Assembly (NCBI GenBank): GCA_011800155.1
Contig: CM022374.1
Location: 1,364,001-1,428,000, forward strand
DNA: 64,000 nucleotides
Source of the DNA: Flammulina velutipes
Lineage: Eukaryota > Basidiomycota > Agaricomycetes > Agaricales > Physalacriaceae
Direction: 5' to 3'
Below are positions 45,068 through 54,971 of this stretch, piece after piece. The position numbers and the translations under genes were made by a program. Each line of letters starts with the position of its first letter. The first letter of the stretch is position 1. Below the pieces are notes generated by a model. The model was given only the letters and a program-made list of their open reading frames with translations, was not told the DNA's origin and made no database searches.

Positions 45068-48000
45068 ATGGGTTTCTTATCCAAATCTGATGACAGACTG
45101 AAGCTCGGTAGTCGAGCTCAAACCTACTCGGTCACCGTCGCACCTACAAGCACGAACTTTTCTAATGTTGCAGCATCAGCGCACACACATACGGTCGAGG
45201 AAATCGCCTCCGCTATGGGCACCTCACAGACTGACGGTCTCTCCAAAAACGAATCTGTTCGACGGCTAGAACAGCATGGAGAAAACTTGCTCAAGGGAAG
45301 GGCAGGCGTATCAGCGTGGCGAGTACTAGTAGGCCAACTTGGTGCGTACCATAACGAATTATCTTCTCCTTGTACTCATTCCCTCTAGCAAATGCATTGA
45401 CCTTAGTACTTTTGGCCGCTCTAGCGCTCAGTTTTGGTGTACAAGATTTTGTTGAGGGTGCCGTCATCGCGGCAGTGATCGTTTTGAATACAACGTTAGT
45501 CTTCGAAAGTCTCATCGTTGTACTATTATTGACGTTATCCGTAGAGTCGGTTTCTTCCAAGAGTATCGCGCAGAGAAGACAATGGAATCCCTCCGTCAGC
45601 TATCCAGTCCTACAGCGTTAGTCATACGTAACGGTGAGAGTATGCATGTAGCTGCCAAGACCGTAGTACCAGGTGCGTCTATCTCTTCTCCAAATGCCAA
45701 CACTTTTTGACGCCTGTTACAGGCGACGTCATCATGATTAAAGATGGGGACGTTGTTCCTTCCGATGTGCGTTTTCCCCTTGATTCGTTCTGGAGCGCCA
45801 CTAAAATCTCAGGATAGATTCGCCTTATCAGCGTATCGAACCTCGAAGTTTCCGAGCAGCTGTTAACCGGAGAATCTGTACCAGGTGCGTAACATTCAGA
45901 CCAGCACACGAGCACTTCTGAATGACGTTTTGTATCAGTTGCCAAGGATGTCGAAGCCATCGAAGACGCGCTTTTGGAGATGCCTATTGGAGACCGTATC
46001 AATCTATGCTACTCGTCGACGGTTGTCACCAAAGGCCGAGGTATTGGTATCACAATCGGAACTGGAATGTCCACGCAAGTACGTAGCGGTCTACCACGCT
46101 CTCAACTTAGATACTGACCCCGGTTTTATAGATTGGCAGAATTGCCGAGGCGATGAGCCAAAACCCTTCCGGAAACGACGAGGGCAAACACAAGAATGTG
46201 GCCGCGCGCGTCTGGAACAACATCCTCGAGTTCCTGTAAGTGTCTCCCCGATCTCACTTTCATCATAATTTTGAACTGCTTTGACAGCGGTGTTCGTGGC
46301 GGCACTCCCCTGCAGACCAAGCTTTCGAAGCTGGCATTCATACTCTTTGGATGTGCCATCATCCTTGCCATCATCGTGTTTTCAGTAGCTAAGTTCGACA
46401 TCGACAACCCCGTCATCTTGTACGCGATTGCCACTGCCATTGCCATCATTCCTGAATCTCTAGTGGCAGTCCTGACTTTGACCATGGCCGTTGGCACCCG
46501 TCGCATGGCCGCTGAACATGTCATTGTCCGCAAGTTGGACGCTCTAGAGAATCTTGGAGGTGTCACGGATATCTGTAGCGACAAGACGGGCACTCTTACG
46601 CTTGGTGAGTACCTTTCCCCTTTCATGAGCATTTTATCTTACCTGAATAAAAAGGTCAAATGTCGGTCCGAACATTCTGGTTGGGCGGCGATGCACAGAA
46701 GTCAGTAACATACAGTGCCGAGACTGGTAACAATGCGGTCGAGCCGGTGGGCAATGTTTACCATAATATGGAGGAGAAGGCCAAGCTCCTCGAGCCCGGT
46801 CATCTCGACGAAGGCCTAGCTCAAGCGGTTCGTGCTGCTGCGCTTTGCAATGTTTCTAGGTAAGGCCCAACTAGTGCATATCCCAATCATCTGACAATGC
46901 CTCCTTTAGCATCCACAAGAACTTGAAAGGCGAATGGAAGTCCACTGGAGATCCTACCGAGGTCGCACTCCAAGTCTTTGCGACGAAGCTTGGACTCGGC
47001 CAGCCCAGCTTGACGGCAGGTAGCTCGTCCAAGAAGGACGCGGACAACAAGAGTCAAGTCGACGTCTCAGCCTTTACGGATGGAGAGCAGACTGAGAAAG
47101 TGCACTTCGCTGATGACACCAAGGAAACTTCGAACGGTACCCAGAATGACAAAGTGCAACCTGGCGGCGACGCTAACAAAGACATGTCGGACAAGCGATT
47201 CAAGTTCCAAGTCGAGTACCCGTTCTCCAGCACAGTCAAGAAAATGTCGACGGTCTACTATGACAAACAGAGCAAACAATCCATCGTGATGAGCAAAGGA
47301 GCAGTACGTGGTTCTTCACATCCTTCGCTTAAGGGAGCCACTCATAGGTTAACTTCTAGGTGGAACGTATTTTGGAATGCTGCGTGTCATACGTTGCGGA
47401 CCCCATCGGTGCTCCTGACGTTGCTGTCCCTCTCACCGACGCAGTCAAGCATTCCTTCCTGAACAAAGCAGAGGAGCTTGCCTCCGAAGGCCTCCGAGTT
47501 ATCGCCCTGGCCCAACGAATCGTTGACGCAGAAACCGCCAAAGAACTTACAAGAGAAGACGCAGAGAAGTCCTTGACTCTCATGGCGCTTGTTGGTATCT
47601 TTGATCCTCCTCGACCCGAGTCAGTTCGCGCCGTGCGAGCTTGCAGGACAGCAGGGATCGTCGTCCATATGTAAGTGTCTTTGCGCTAATCCATCTGGTC
47701 TACGTTATTGAAATTGTTTCTTAGGTTGACTGGAGACCACGTTACGACTGCGAGAGCCATCGCTGAATCCGTCGAGATTCTGTTACCCGATGCACCGAAG
47801 AACGCTGTGATGACCGCAATCGAATTTGACCGCCTCTCCGATGACGAGATCGACGCTCTTCCCGAGCTGCCTCTCGTCGTGGCCCGATGTGCCCCGGAAA
47901 CCAAGGGTGAGTCTTAGGTGATCTTGCTCTCTGAAAGCCATTCTCACCTCTTCCTATTAGTTCGAATGATTCAAGCAGGCAAACGTCGCGGAAAGCATAT

Positions 48001-49097
48001 GGCAATGACTGGCGATGGTGTCAACGATTCACCCGCGCTCAAGCTCGCACCAGTTGGAATCGCCATGGGTATGGCTGGCTCTGATGTCGCCAAGGACGCC
48101 TCTGACCTGGTACTGACGGACGACAACTTCGATTCCATTCGTGCTGCTATTACCGAAGGCCGTCGCATTTTCATCAATATCCAACGTTTTGTCCTCCATC
48201 TCTTGACCACCAACGTCGCTGAAGTTTTACTTCTCATTATCGGACTTGCCTTTATTGATGAGGATGGACGTAGTGTCTTCCCTCTCAGCCCGCTTGGTGT
48301 ACTTTGGGTGAATATGTTGACGAGTTCGCCGCCGGCGTTTGGTCTTGGTCTTGAAGCTGCGTACCCAGACCTCATGCAACGACCTCCACATTCCGCCAAG
48401 GCCGGTATCTTTACCTGGCCTGTCATAATCGACACCTGTGTCTACGGAACGATCATGGGAGCCACTTGTCTTTTGAGTGTATGTCTCACTCTGTACCATC
48501 TGAAGACAGCTCACTGACGTTCTTGAAATAGTTCGTCATCGTGGTTTACGGCGCAGGCAACGATGATCTCTTCCACGGTTGCAACCATTCGTCTGCAGAA
48601 GGATGCGACCTTGTGTTCAGAGGCCGATCGACTGTCTTCGCCACCCTCATCTTCCAGATTCTGCTTTATGCCCTTGAGCTCAAATCCTGTATGTTGGCTT
48701 GACTTATCCTTCTGACATCCAACTGACACCATTGATAGTTGACCGATCAGTTTTCTCTCTGACTCCAGGGAGAGCATTCTACAAAGACCTGTGGTCTAAC
48801 AAGGTTCTCCTCTTCTCCGTAATAGGTGGAATGGCCACTGTTGTCCTTCGTGAGTACACACCCCCATCCTCTCTACCTAAGCGTTGATGTTGATGTCTTC
48901 CTGCTTTAGCCATCTACATCCCAAGCTTCAACAGCCGTGTCTTTTACCAAGCGCCGATTAGCTGGGAATGGGGTATCGTCATCGGCATGTCGGTTATCTT
49001 CATTGTTGGATGCGAGCTTTGGAAAATAGCGCGTCGACCTCTGCTGAAGAAGTGGTTGTGGGTTCCCAAGGGCACTGTCGACCATCCGGTCGTTTAA
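45068..49097 (+). CDS. ENA1: ENA-type (P-type IID) Na+/K+-exporting ATPase
   Basis: Starts MGFLSKSDDRLKLGSRAQTY. HTHTVEEIASAMGTSQTDGL and ENLLKGRAGVSAWRVLVGQL form the cation-ATPase N-terminus. TMs follow (NALTLVLLAALALSFGVQDF). QEYRAEKTMESLRQLSSPTA, GDVIMIKDGDVVPSD and EQLLTGESVPV (TGES) are the actuator. IIPESLVAVLTLTMAVGTRR is the ENA-like fourth TM region, where ENA proteins have IPSSLV/IPESL rather than the Ca2+-pump IPEGLP. DKTGTLTLGQMSV carries the phosphorylated Asp (about 46580). FKFQVEYPFSSTVKKMSTVY is the nucleotide domain and MTGDGVNDSPALKLAPVGIA the hinge. It ends WVPKGTVDHPVV at 49097. Fungal ENA pumps expel Na+ or K+ at the plasma membrane under salt or high pH. About ten short introns. 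Family secure, ion not. Confidence 0.85.
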
Positions 49098-49474
49098 TGA
49101 ATGATTGTACGGACGAACCTTTCCCCCGACCGCCATGCTGTGCTAGGTGGCGTTCTTAGATGCTACGCCTGCCTCGTGTAATTTAGATGATGCTTGATGT
49201 TGTGTAATAGTTCTGCATGTTTTTACGCCATAGTCATGTACCTTTAACGATGTTTTATGGCAACCAGTTCGTTCGTAGTGACTTGTGACTTTTGACTGAC
49301 ACAAGTTCAAAGCTAAAGCGTAGAAGTCTGCGACACACTTGCTAGTGCAGGTACTAGTAGGTTCACGTTGAGAATTGAAGATGTGGTAAGCTGTTGTCCG
49401 CGCCCAATAAAGATATCTTTGCGATGAAGCTAGTAAAATACATAAATAGTCAAGAATCCACAGCTCCAACCCTT

Positions 49475-51008
49475 CTATAGTTCATCATGCCCAGAACCCG
49501 ATCCATAGAAAGCTTCTGACAGTTCTGCAGACACCGTCAGTCACCTATCATGAACAACAAAGGAACACTCACTTCTCCGCATCGAGGGCGCTAGCTCAGT
49601 CGGCAGTACAACATTATATTCCACAAACAAATCGCCATGCAAATGGTGATTCTCGAATCGCGGCATTCCCTCTCCCTCTATCGTCTCGACGAAACCTGGC
49701 TGGGTGACGCCTTTTCGGTTGAGTCTCACGATGTGCCCGTCTAGATGGGTGAGATTCCTGTCGAATCCAAGAAGGGCCTCGTCGATACTGATGGACTCCC
49801 GCCAATACAGACTCGTTTCTTTGCGTCTCCATCCACCCTTGCTCTTTCTGCTTCTGACACGGAGAACCACATCACCAGCCTCCCAGTCGGGACTCTCGTC
49901 ACCTTCACCTTCGAACACGACTTCGTGCCCCTCCGGCATGCCAGGTGTTATCTCTAACGTGTAATGTGGCGTATGGTCGACCACCTTTTGGCCATTGCAG
50001 TGCGGGCATTTGCGTTTGATGACTTTTCCGCGTCCTGCGCAGTCTGGACATGTCGTTTGTGATTGTGCGAACATGCCGGGGAATATCTGGAGATATGTTT
50101 AGTGTTTATATGGGTCGACATGATAAGACGCGCCTGTTGCTTGACCAGTCTGACACCAGAGCCCCCACAGCCAGTGCAGGTATGGATATCGCCGTCGCTG
50201 GCTGCACCGGAGCCTCGACAGTGGTCACATAGTATCTTTTTCTTGATCATGAACTAGAACAAGATTAGCGAGAGCGGAGGGTAATTAGGATTCGACCGAC
50301 GTCTATGCTGGCGCCCTTGTAGCTGCAGAGAAGTTAGAATACGAGGATGGATGGAGATTTGTTATACGCACATATCGGCCAAGTCAACCTCGAACTCTGT
50401 CAGAGAGGTGGGCCCGCGTCGGACGTTGTGTGAGGAATCTACAGAGTTATGGATTGATTACTGGAAGGAGAGATGGCAGACGTACGGCCACCGAAGAAGC
50501 TTGAGAAGGTGTCGAAGGGATTGGCGTGACCTTGGCCGCCTTCATGTGCCCGGAGACCTTCCTACGAGAGGTCAGTGTGGGGAAGGGATACCAGGTAGAT
50601 GAACGTACTTCGCCGTGTCGGTCATAGATAGAACGTTTCTAAGTGGATGTGATGAGAAAAGGCCGAGCTTCAAATGAGAACAGCAAACCTCCTGGTCCGA
50701 CAAGACTTCATAGGCTAAAGAGTGATTAAGGATGGCTATAGACAAGTGGTAAAGGGGAACGGACCGTGGGCAATCTCTACGAATCTGTCCTCTGCGTCGG
50801 GTTCCTTGTTTTTATCAGGATGATATCTTCTGCTCAGTTTCTTGTATGCATGCCGTATATCCTTCTCCGAGGCCGATTTATGCACTGTGTTCGTTGAGCG
50901 TGAATCCTAGGAAATTAAAGGCGACGAACAGTCCAAGACTTTGTACAGATCTGCCGCCAAAACCAAGGACGAGCAGAACAACAGAATGAGACCAAAAACC
51001 GAGATCAT
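49475..51008 (-). CDS. SCJ1: ER-lumen DnaJ chaperone (Scj1-like) with HDEL
   Basis: Starts at 51008 with [20 protein letters not shown], a signal peptide, running into LYKVLDCSS, the J-domain start. After an intron the J domain continues ([23 protein letters not shown] motif; FVEIAHAYEVLSD). A Gly-rich exon follows, then four CxxCxGxG repeats ([33 protein letters not shown]) and the substrate domain ([30 protein letters not shown]). The last exon begins after an intron (about 49578-49536) and reads [15 protein letters not shown] with the stop at 49475. HDEL is the ER retrieval tag. Yeast Scj1 is the matching type I J-protein that helps Kar2/BiP fold ER clients. Signal peptide plus HDEL settle the location. 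Reading through the last intron would hide the HDEL. Confidence 0.9.
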
Positions 51009-51116
51009 GACAGTAACAGAACACGTCGCCAAATCCGCCACGTTAGAGCACGATGAGACACGTGATACGGCAAACACCGCCAAGCACGCGGCACTGCACT
51101 TGCTGCTTCCCACCAA
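51009..51116. promoter_or_regulatory. 108-bp divergent promoter, ER DnaJ / mitochondrial uS7
   Basis: The start codons of the minus DnaJ gene (51008) and the plus uS7m gene (51117) are only 108 bp apart, so both promoters must overlap. No TATA box is visible. Confidence 0.6.
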
Positions 51117-51734
51117 ATGCTTTCTCGGTGCGCCACGTCGTTCTGGAGGGCGCGTCTGCCCGTCTTTGCGCGCGCACGGTTTTCCTCGACGTCTGCCAGC
51201 CATGAAGCTGTCATTCCCGACGCCAATTTCATGAATATCCCGCCAAAGGAGGACCCGCTGCTCGCTCTTTTCACCGGCATGCTCACCCAGCACGGAAACA
51301 GACAGCGCGCGTCTCGCGTCGTGTCGCGCACCCTCGTACACCTTCACACACTCACAGGCGCACCACCACTGCCCATCTTCCGCGAAGGCATATTCGCCAT
51401 CGCCCCGCTCGTCAAAACAAAAAAGATGAAGACGTCCGCGCTGAAGCACATTATACAACCAATGGTCCTCACGGAACGCCGCAGTCTGTGGTTTGCCTTT
51501 CGCTGGCTGCTCGACGAGTGCGGCCATCCCGGTCCGCTCGACTTGGAGGAGAGAATTGCGAGGGAGATCATCGGCATACACAACGGCGACAGCAAGCTGC
51601 TGGCAAAGAAGCAGACCGTCCATACCGAGGCTGCACTCAACAAGTACGTCTACTTGGCGCTTTTATCTTTGTGTGGCGCTGACCAGCTTTATAGAGCGAG
51701 CATCTTCCATTCCCCCCGCAGCAGAATAAGATAA
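51117..51734 (+). CDS. RSM7: Mitochondrial small-subunit ribosomal protein uS7m
   Basis: It starts MLSRCATSFWRARLPVFARA followed by RFSSTSAS, an Arg-rich amphipathic mitochondrial targeting sequence. The S7 fold follows: NFMNIPPKEDPLLALFTGML, GNRQRASRVVSRTLVHLHTL, EGIFAIAPLVKTKKMKTSAL, KHIIQPMVLTERRSLWFAFR and DLEERIAREIIGIHNGDSKL. A 51-nt intron near 51645-51695 (a multiple of three, so it stays open if retained) joins AALN to KASIFHSPRSRIR, with the stop at 51734. It binds 16S-like rRNA in the head of the mitoribosome. It is convergent with the HIT gene, 35 bp apart. Confidence 0.85.
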   Translation: MLSRCATSFWRARLPVFARARFSSTSASHEAVIPDANFMNIPPKEDPLLALFTGMLTQHGNRQRASRVVSRTLVHLHTLTGAPPLPIFREGIFAIAPLVKTKKMKTSALKHIIQPMVLTERRSLWFAFRWLLDECGHPGPLDLEERIAREIIGIHNGDSKLLAKKQTVHTEAALNKYVYLALLSLCGADQLYRASIFHSPRSRIR

Positions 51735-51769
51735 AGGGATTGCCGATAGCCTTACACTATATTCAATCA

Positions 51770-52432
51770 TCACAGCTTTCCTTTCAATTCTTCGTACACC
51801 TTCAGCAAATCCTCCTTCTCCACCGTCTGTGTTGGCCAGCCAATTACCAGCCCTTCCTCGTCGCTCGCTTGAGGCTTGGGAATGACGTGAAAGTGAACGT
51901 GGTCGACAAGCTGTCCAGAAAAGTTAGACACGTCGCGCACTTTGATACCCCTGCTTACCTGGTGAGCAATCCGGCCGTTGTTCTGGAGGATGTTGTAATT
52001 CTCTGCGCCTTGCGCGATGGCAATCTTCTTGGCGATGGGCATCGCGTCCGCCAGATATTCGTCGGGGAGCATGTGCATCTTCTCTGCGTGATCTTTAATC
52101 CGTCAGACCGATAGCGGCGTCAAACGGTTGAACGTACATTTGGGGATCACGAGAGCATGTCCCTTGGACAAGGGGCCAATGTCGAGGAACGAATACCTGA
52201 AGAGTAGCTCTAGCGGACGCTACCACGGAAATGAGTTCAGCTCACGAGAGCTCAGTTTCAATGAGCTTCATGCTTGGGATTTCGCCTGAAGATTGCTATT
52301 AAATTATGCAGCTCAAGTAGACTGAAAAACTCACCCTTGATGATTTTGCAGAAGAGACAGGTCGCAAGGTGTCTAAAGCTATCTTTCAGAAAAGCTGTTG
52401 GACAACGAAGAATTTATTTACTTGGCCGACAT
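51770..52432 (-). CDS. HNT1: HINT-like histidine-triad (HIT) hydrolase
   Basis: It starts at 52432 with the four-residue exon MSAK, then after introns HLATCLFCKIIKG, EIPSMKLIETELS, YSFLDIGPLSKGHALVIPK, MLPDEYLADAMPIAKKIAIA, NYNILQNNGRIAHQ and VDHVHFHVIPKPQ (the HxHxH triad), ending EEGLVIGWPTQTVEKEDLLK to VYEELKGKL at 51770. The layout matches HINT1/Hnt1 purine-nucleoside phosphoramidases. The tiny first exon is needed to reach a Met before CLFCKII. The divergent 2OG oxygenase starts 110 bp away on the other strand. A degenerate copy of the second half of this gene lies at 57475-57685. Confidence 0.88.
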
Positions 52433-52542
52433 GTTGGTGGAAGGAAAGCAAGAGTGATAAATGACGTCTGCGGGGACTCGGCCTACTATCATGTGGCTGG
52501 CCACGGTAATCAGTACTTGCGCGCTCTTAGCTTTCTTCTATC

Positions 52543-54140
52543 ATGTCGCTTGCTGAATCCGCTGATAAGGCAGCCTCATCCTTTTCAGAAATCCCCATCA
52601 TGTATGCCGCGTTCTTCCGTCTGTATTCTTGGTATTCACGCCACATCAGAGACGTATCAAATATATACAGTACCAACCCCGCAGAAATACGCCTGCTAGC
52701 TGATCAAGTTCGCAATGCTTGTATCAACGTCGGGTTCTTCTACGGTAAATGTCCTATCAAACCAATCTTCAATGCAACTACAATAAATAAATATGTAGTC
52801 AAGAACCACGGCATACTCGAAGAAATCATAAACACCTTCATCTCAGAATCCGAACAATACTTCGCGAAACCCCTAGACTACAAGATGCAGGTGAACGTCT
52901 TCATTGATTCGAACGCCACACACACTAACCCTGACTTGTGTCAGCTCGAGAACAAGAAACAAGCCAACTTCACAGGATACTCCCCGCTTCTCAGCGGGAA
53001 CAACGACCCCGCGAACAGTGGCGATCTTCAAGAGGGCTTTGAGCTCGGATGGGAGCCATTTGAGCAAGTTCCACTGGCAGTTGAAAGCACGTCGGACAGC
53101 GTCATGCCTCGAGGGAACGTCTGGCCCTCCGATGCGCCACAGTTTCGCGAAGCGGCATTGAAGTACTAGTATGTGCATGCTATCTCAGTTCTAGCTGTGC
53201 CCATGACCATACATACTGACATGGTAGTCACGCTGCGCTGAACCTCGGGAAAGGACTCTTCCCGCTATTTGCCCTTGCTTTAGACCTCAACGAAGACTTC
53301 TTTGCGGATAAGGTACTCTCTCTCTTTTTAAGCATCCCACACTGATAAACACTTCGTTCAAGACGAAGAACTCCGCCGCACTCATGAAGGTGCTTCACTA
53401 TCCGCCACAGACCGGTCCCGTCGACGACCGTATCATGGGGATCGGGGCGCATACCGAGTATGTTCTTGTTCTGACTATTGCTCTTATCGTAGTCTTATGA
53501 ATCGATTCTTCTGCAGCTGGGAGGTAATTATCCACCGAGATGATTATTATTCCGACATGGCGGCTTAGCCTACTCTGTATTAGTGTTTTACGATCCTATG
53601 GCAACAACCAGGCATCCAAGCGCTTCAAGTTCTCAACCCCGATAAGACATGGGTCAATGCGCCTCCTCTACCTGGTACGTAGCTCTCACTTAGGAGGAGA
53701 GATATATCCATTGACCAACTTTCTTTTTTATCATCAGGAACGTTAGTGATCAAGTGAGCGTTTCCGCGCCTCTGTATCCATATACTTAATTCTTACAGTC
53801 TCGGCGACCAACTGGCGAGATGGACAAGTAAATTTCAACCATGCATTGATCTGTGAATACCAACTAATCTGATTTCAACAGATGGGATCTTTAAATCTAC
53901 GGTCCACAGAGCTATCAATAGGAGCGGCGTCGAGCGCTATTCCATCCCATTATTCTTCGGTACGGACTATGATGTGAAGTTGGAGGTATGTGCACGGCCA
54001 TGGTTTTCCAATGTTGATTGACATTGCCTTACTAGCCGATCCCAGGCTGCGTCACTGAATCGCGTCCGATGCAGTATGAGATTGTCACAGCAGGCGAATA
54101 TGTCCAGTCAAAGCTGAAGCAGACATATAACCATTATTAA
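52543..54140 (+). CDS. Isopenicillin-N-synthase-like 2OG-Fe(II) oxygenase
   Basis: It starts MSLAESADKAASSFSEIPI. After an intron (ending CACATCAG, near 52650) come IDVSNIYSTNPAEIRLLADQ and RNACINVGFFY, then after another VKNHGILEEIINTF, the typical DIOX_N domain. Later exons hold MKVLHYPPQTGP, GIGAHT joined to DWE (the first His and Asp ligands), then LQVLNPDKTWVNAPPLPGTL, FKSTVHRAINRSGVERYSIP (distal His and the Arg of RxS for 2-oxoglutarate) and the stop at 54140. All three iron ligands and the oxoglutarate Arg are present. It belongs to the plant/fungal group with ACC oxidase, gibberellin oxidase and IPNS-like enzymes. The substrate is unknown. It is not next to obvious biosynthetic genes. 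Confidence 0.82.
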
Positions 54141-54458
54141 CTTGGACCTGGTTGACCGTTGTATCGTGGTGAAGTCCGGTGTTTGCCGCCGACGCGGGCC
54201 GGACCGACTGCGCGCTACCGCCTCTTCTTTTCAAACTTTCACTGTGACTAGAGAATGGACAAATTTTTCAGAAACGGTCGGCAATGCTTTCATCGATATT
54301 CAAGGTGTCGTTTCGTCCCATCCTCGATGGCACGTATTGTGCAAAGTGCTAGTGCCGCGTCTGGCATGGTGCATGTGAATGACTGAGCTGAAAGCGCTGG
54401 CAGTAAATTAACCATAACAGCCTGAGAATGACTTATTGTTAAACTTTTCGTGTTACTT

Positions 54459-54785
54459 TTAGCCTGGAATGAACAAAACGACCATCGTGCTCTCTTTTCC
54501 GAGTCCCAGCATATAATTCGTCCGCTTCTCTCTCTTGGTCCGAGAAGTCGGGGAGGTCATGTTGCCGTGGATGACCCCCCGTGCCCTATGCAACATATCG
54601 TGTAACCTCTCCTCACCCCGCGACTCCACATCAAGCAAAACCTCTTTGAATGACGACGCAGGAGGTATCCACGGAAAGTAGTAATCATGGGCGCCCGGCA
54701 GAGAAAATGCGATGTGTTGTTTCGCGTACAAAGCCTTGGCCAGCATCCAACAAGATGACTGTTGAGATATAATTTTGCTATACAA
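54459..54785 (-). pseudogene. C-terminal fragment of the deaminase-like gene
   Basis: Reads LYAKQHIAFSLPGAHDYYFP, WIPPASSFKEVLLDVESRGE and RLHDMLHRARGVIHGNMTSP, matching the end of the neighbouring gene (54972-57291): FSLPGAHDYYYPWIPPASLS, RARGVVPGNITSP. The second zinc-Cys motif (ACPFCWML in the parent) is lost: this copy reads SSCWMLAKAL. No upstream half is present next to it, so it is a dead partial duplicate lying just downstream of the parent. Confidence 0.75.
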
Positions 54786-54971
54786 TTTCTAGTCGAGCAT
54801 GCAATGCTATGTAGTAGTTCTGTCCACAAAAACTCTCACGTATGCATGGTGCATATGAATAAATAGATTGTAAGCACACAATTTCGAAAGCATACGCTGG
54901 CGGTGTCAAAACAGTACTGATGACGAAGAGAGAAATTTGACTACTGCGAACCATTTCGTGCTACTCATAGC

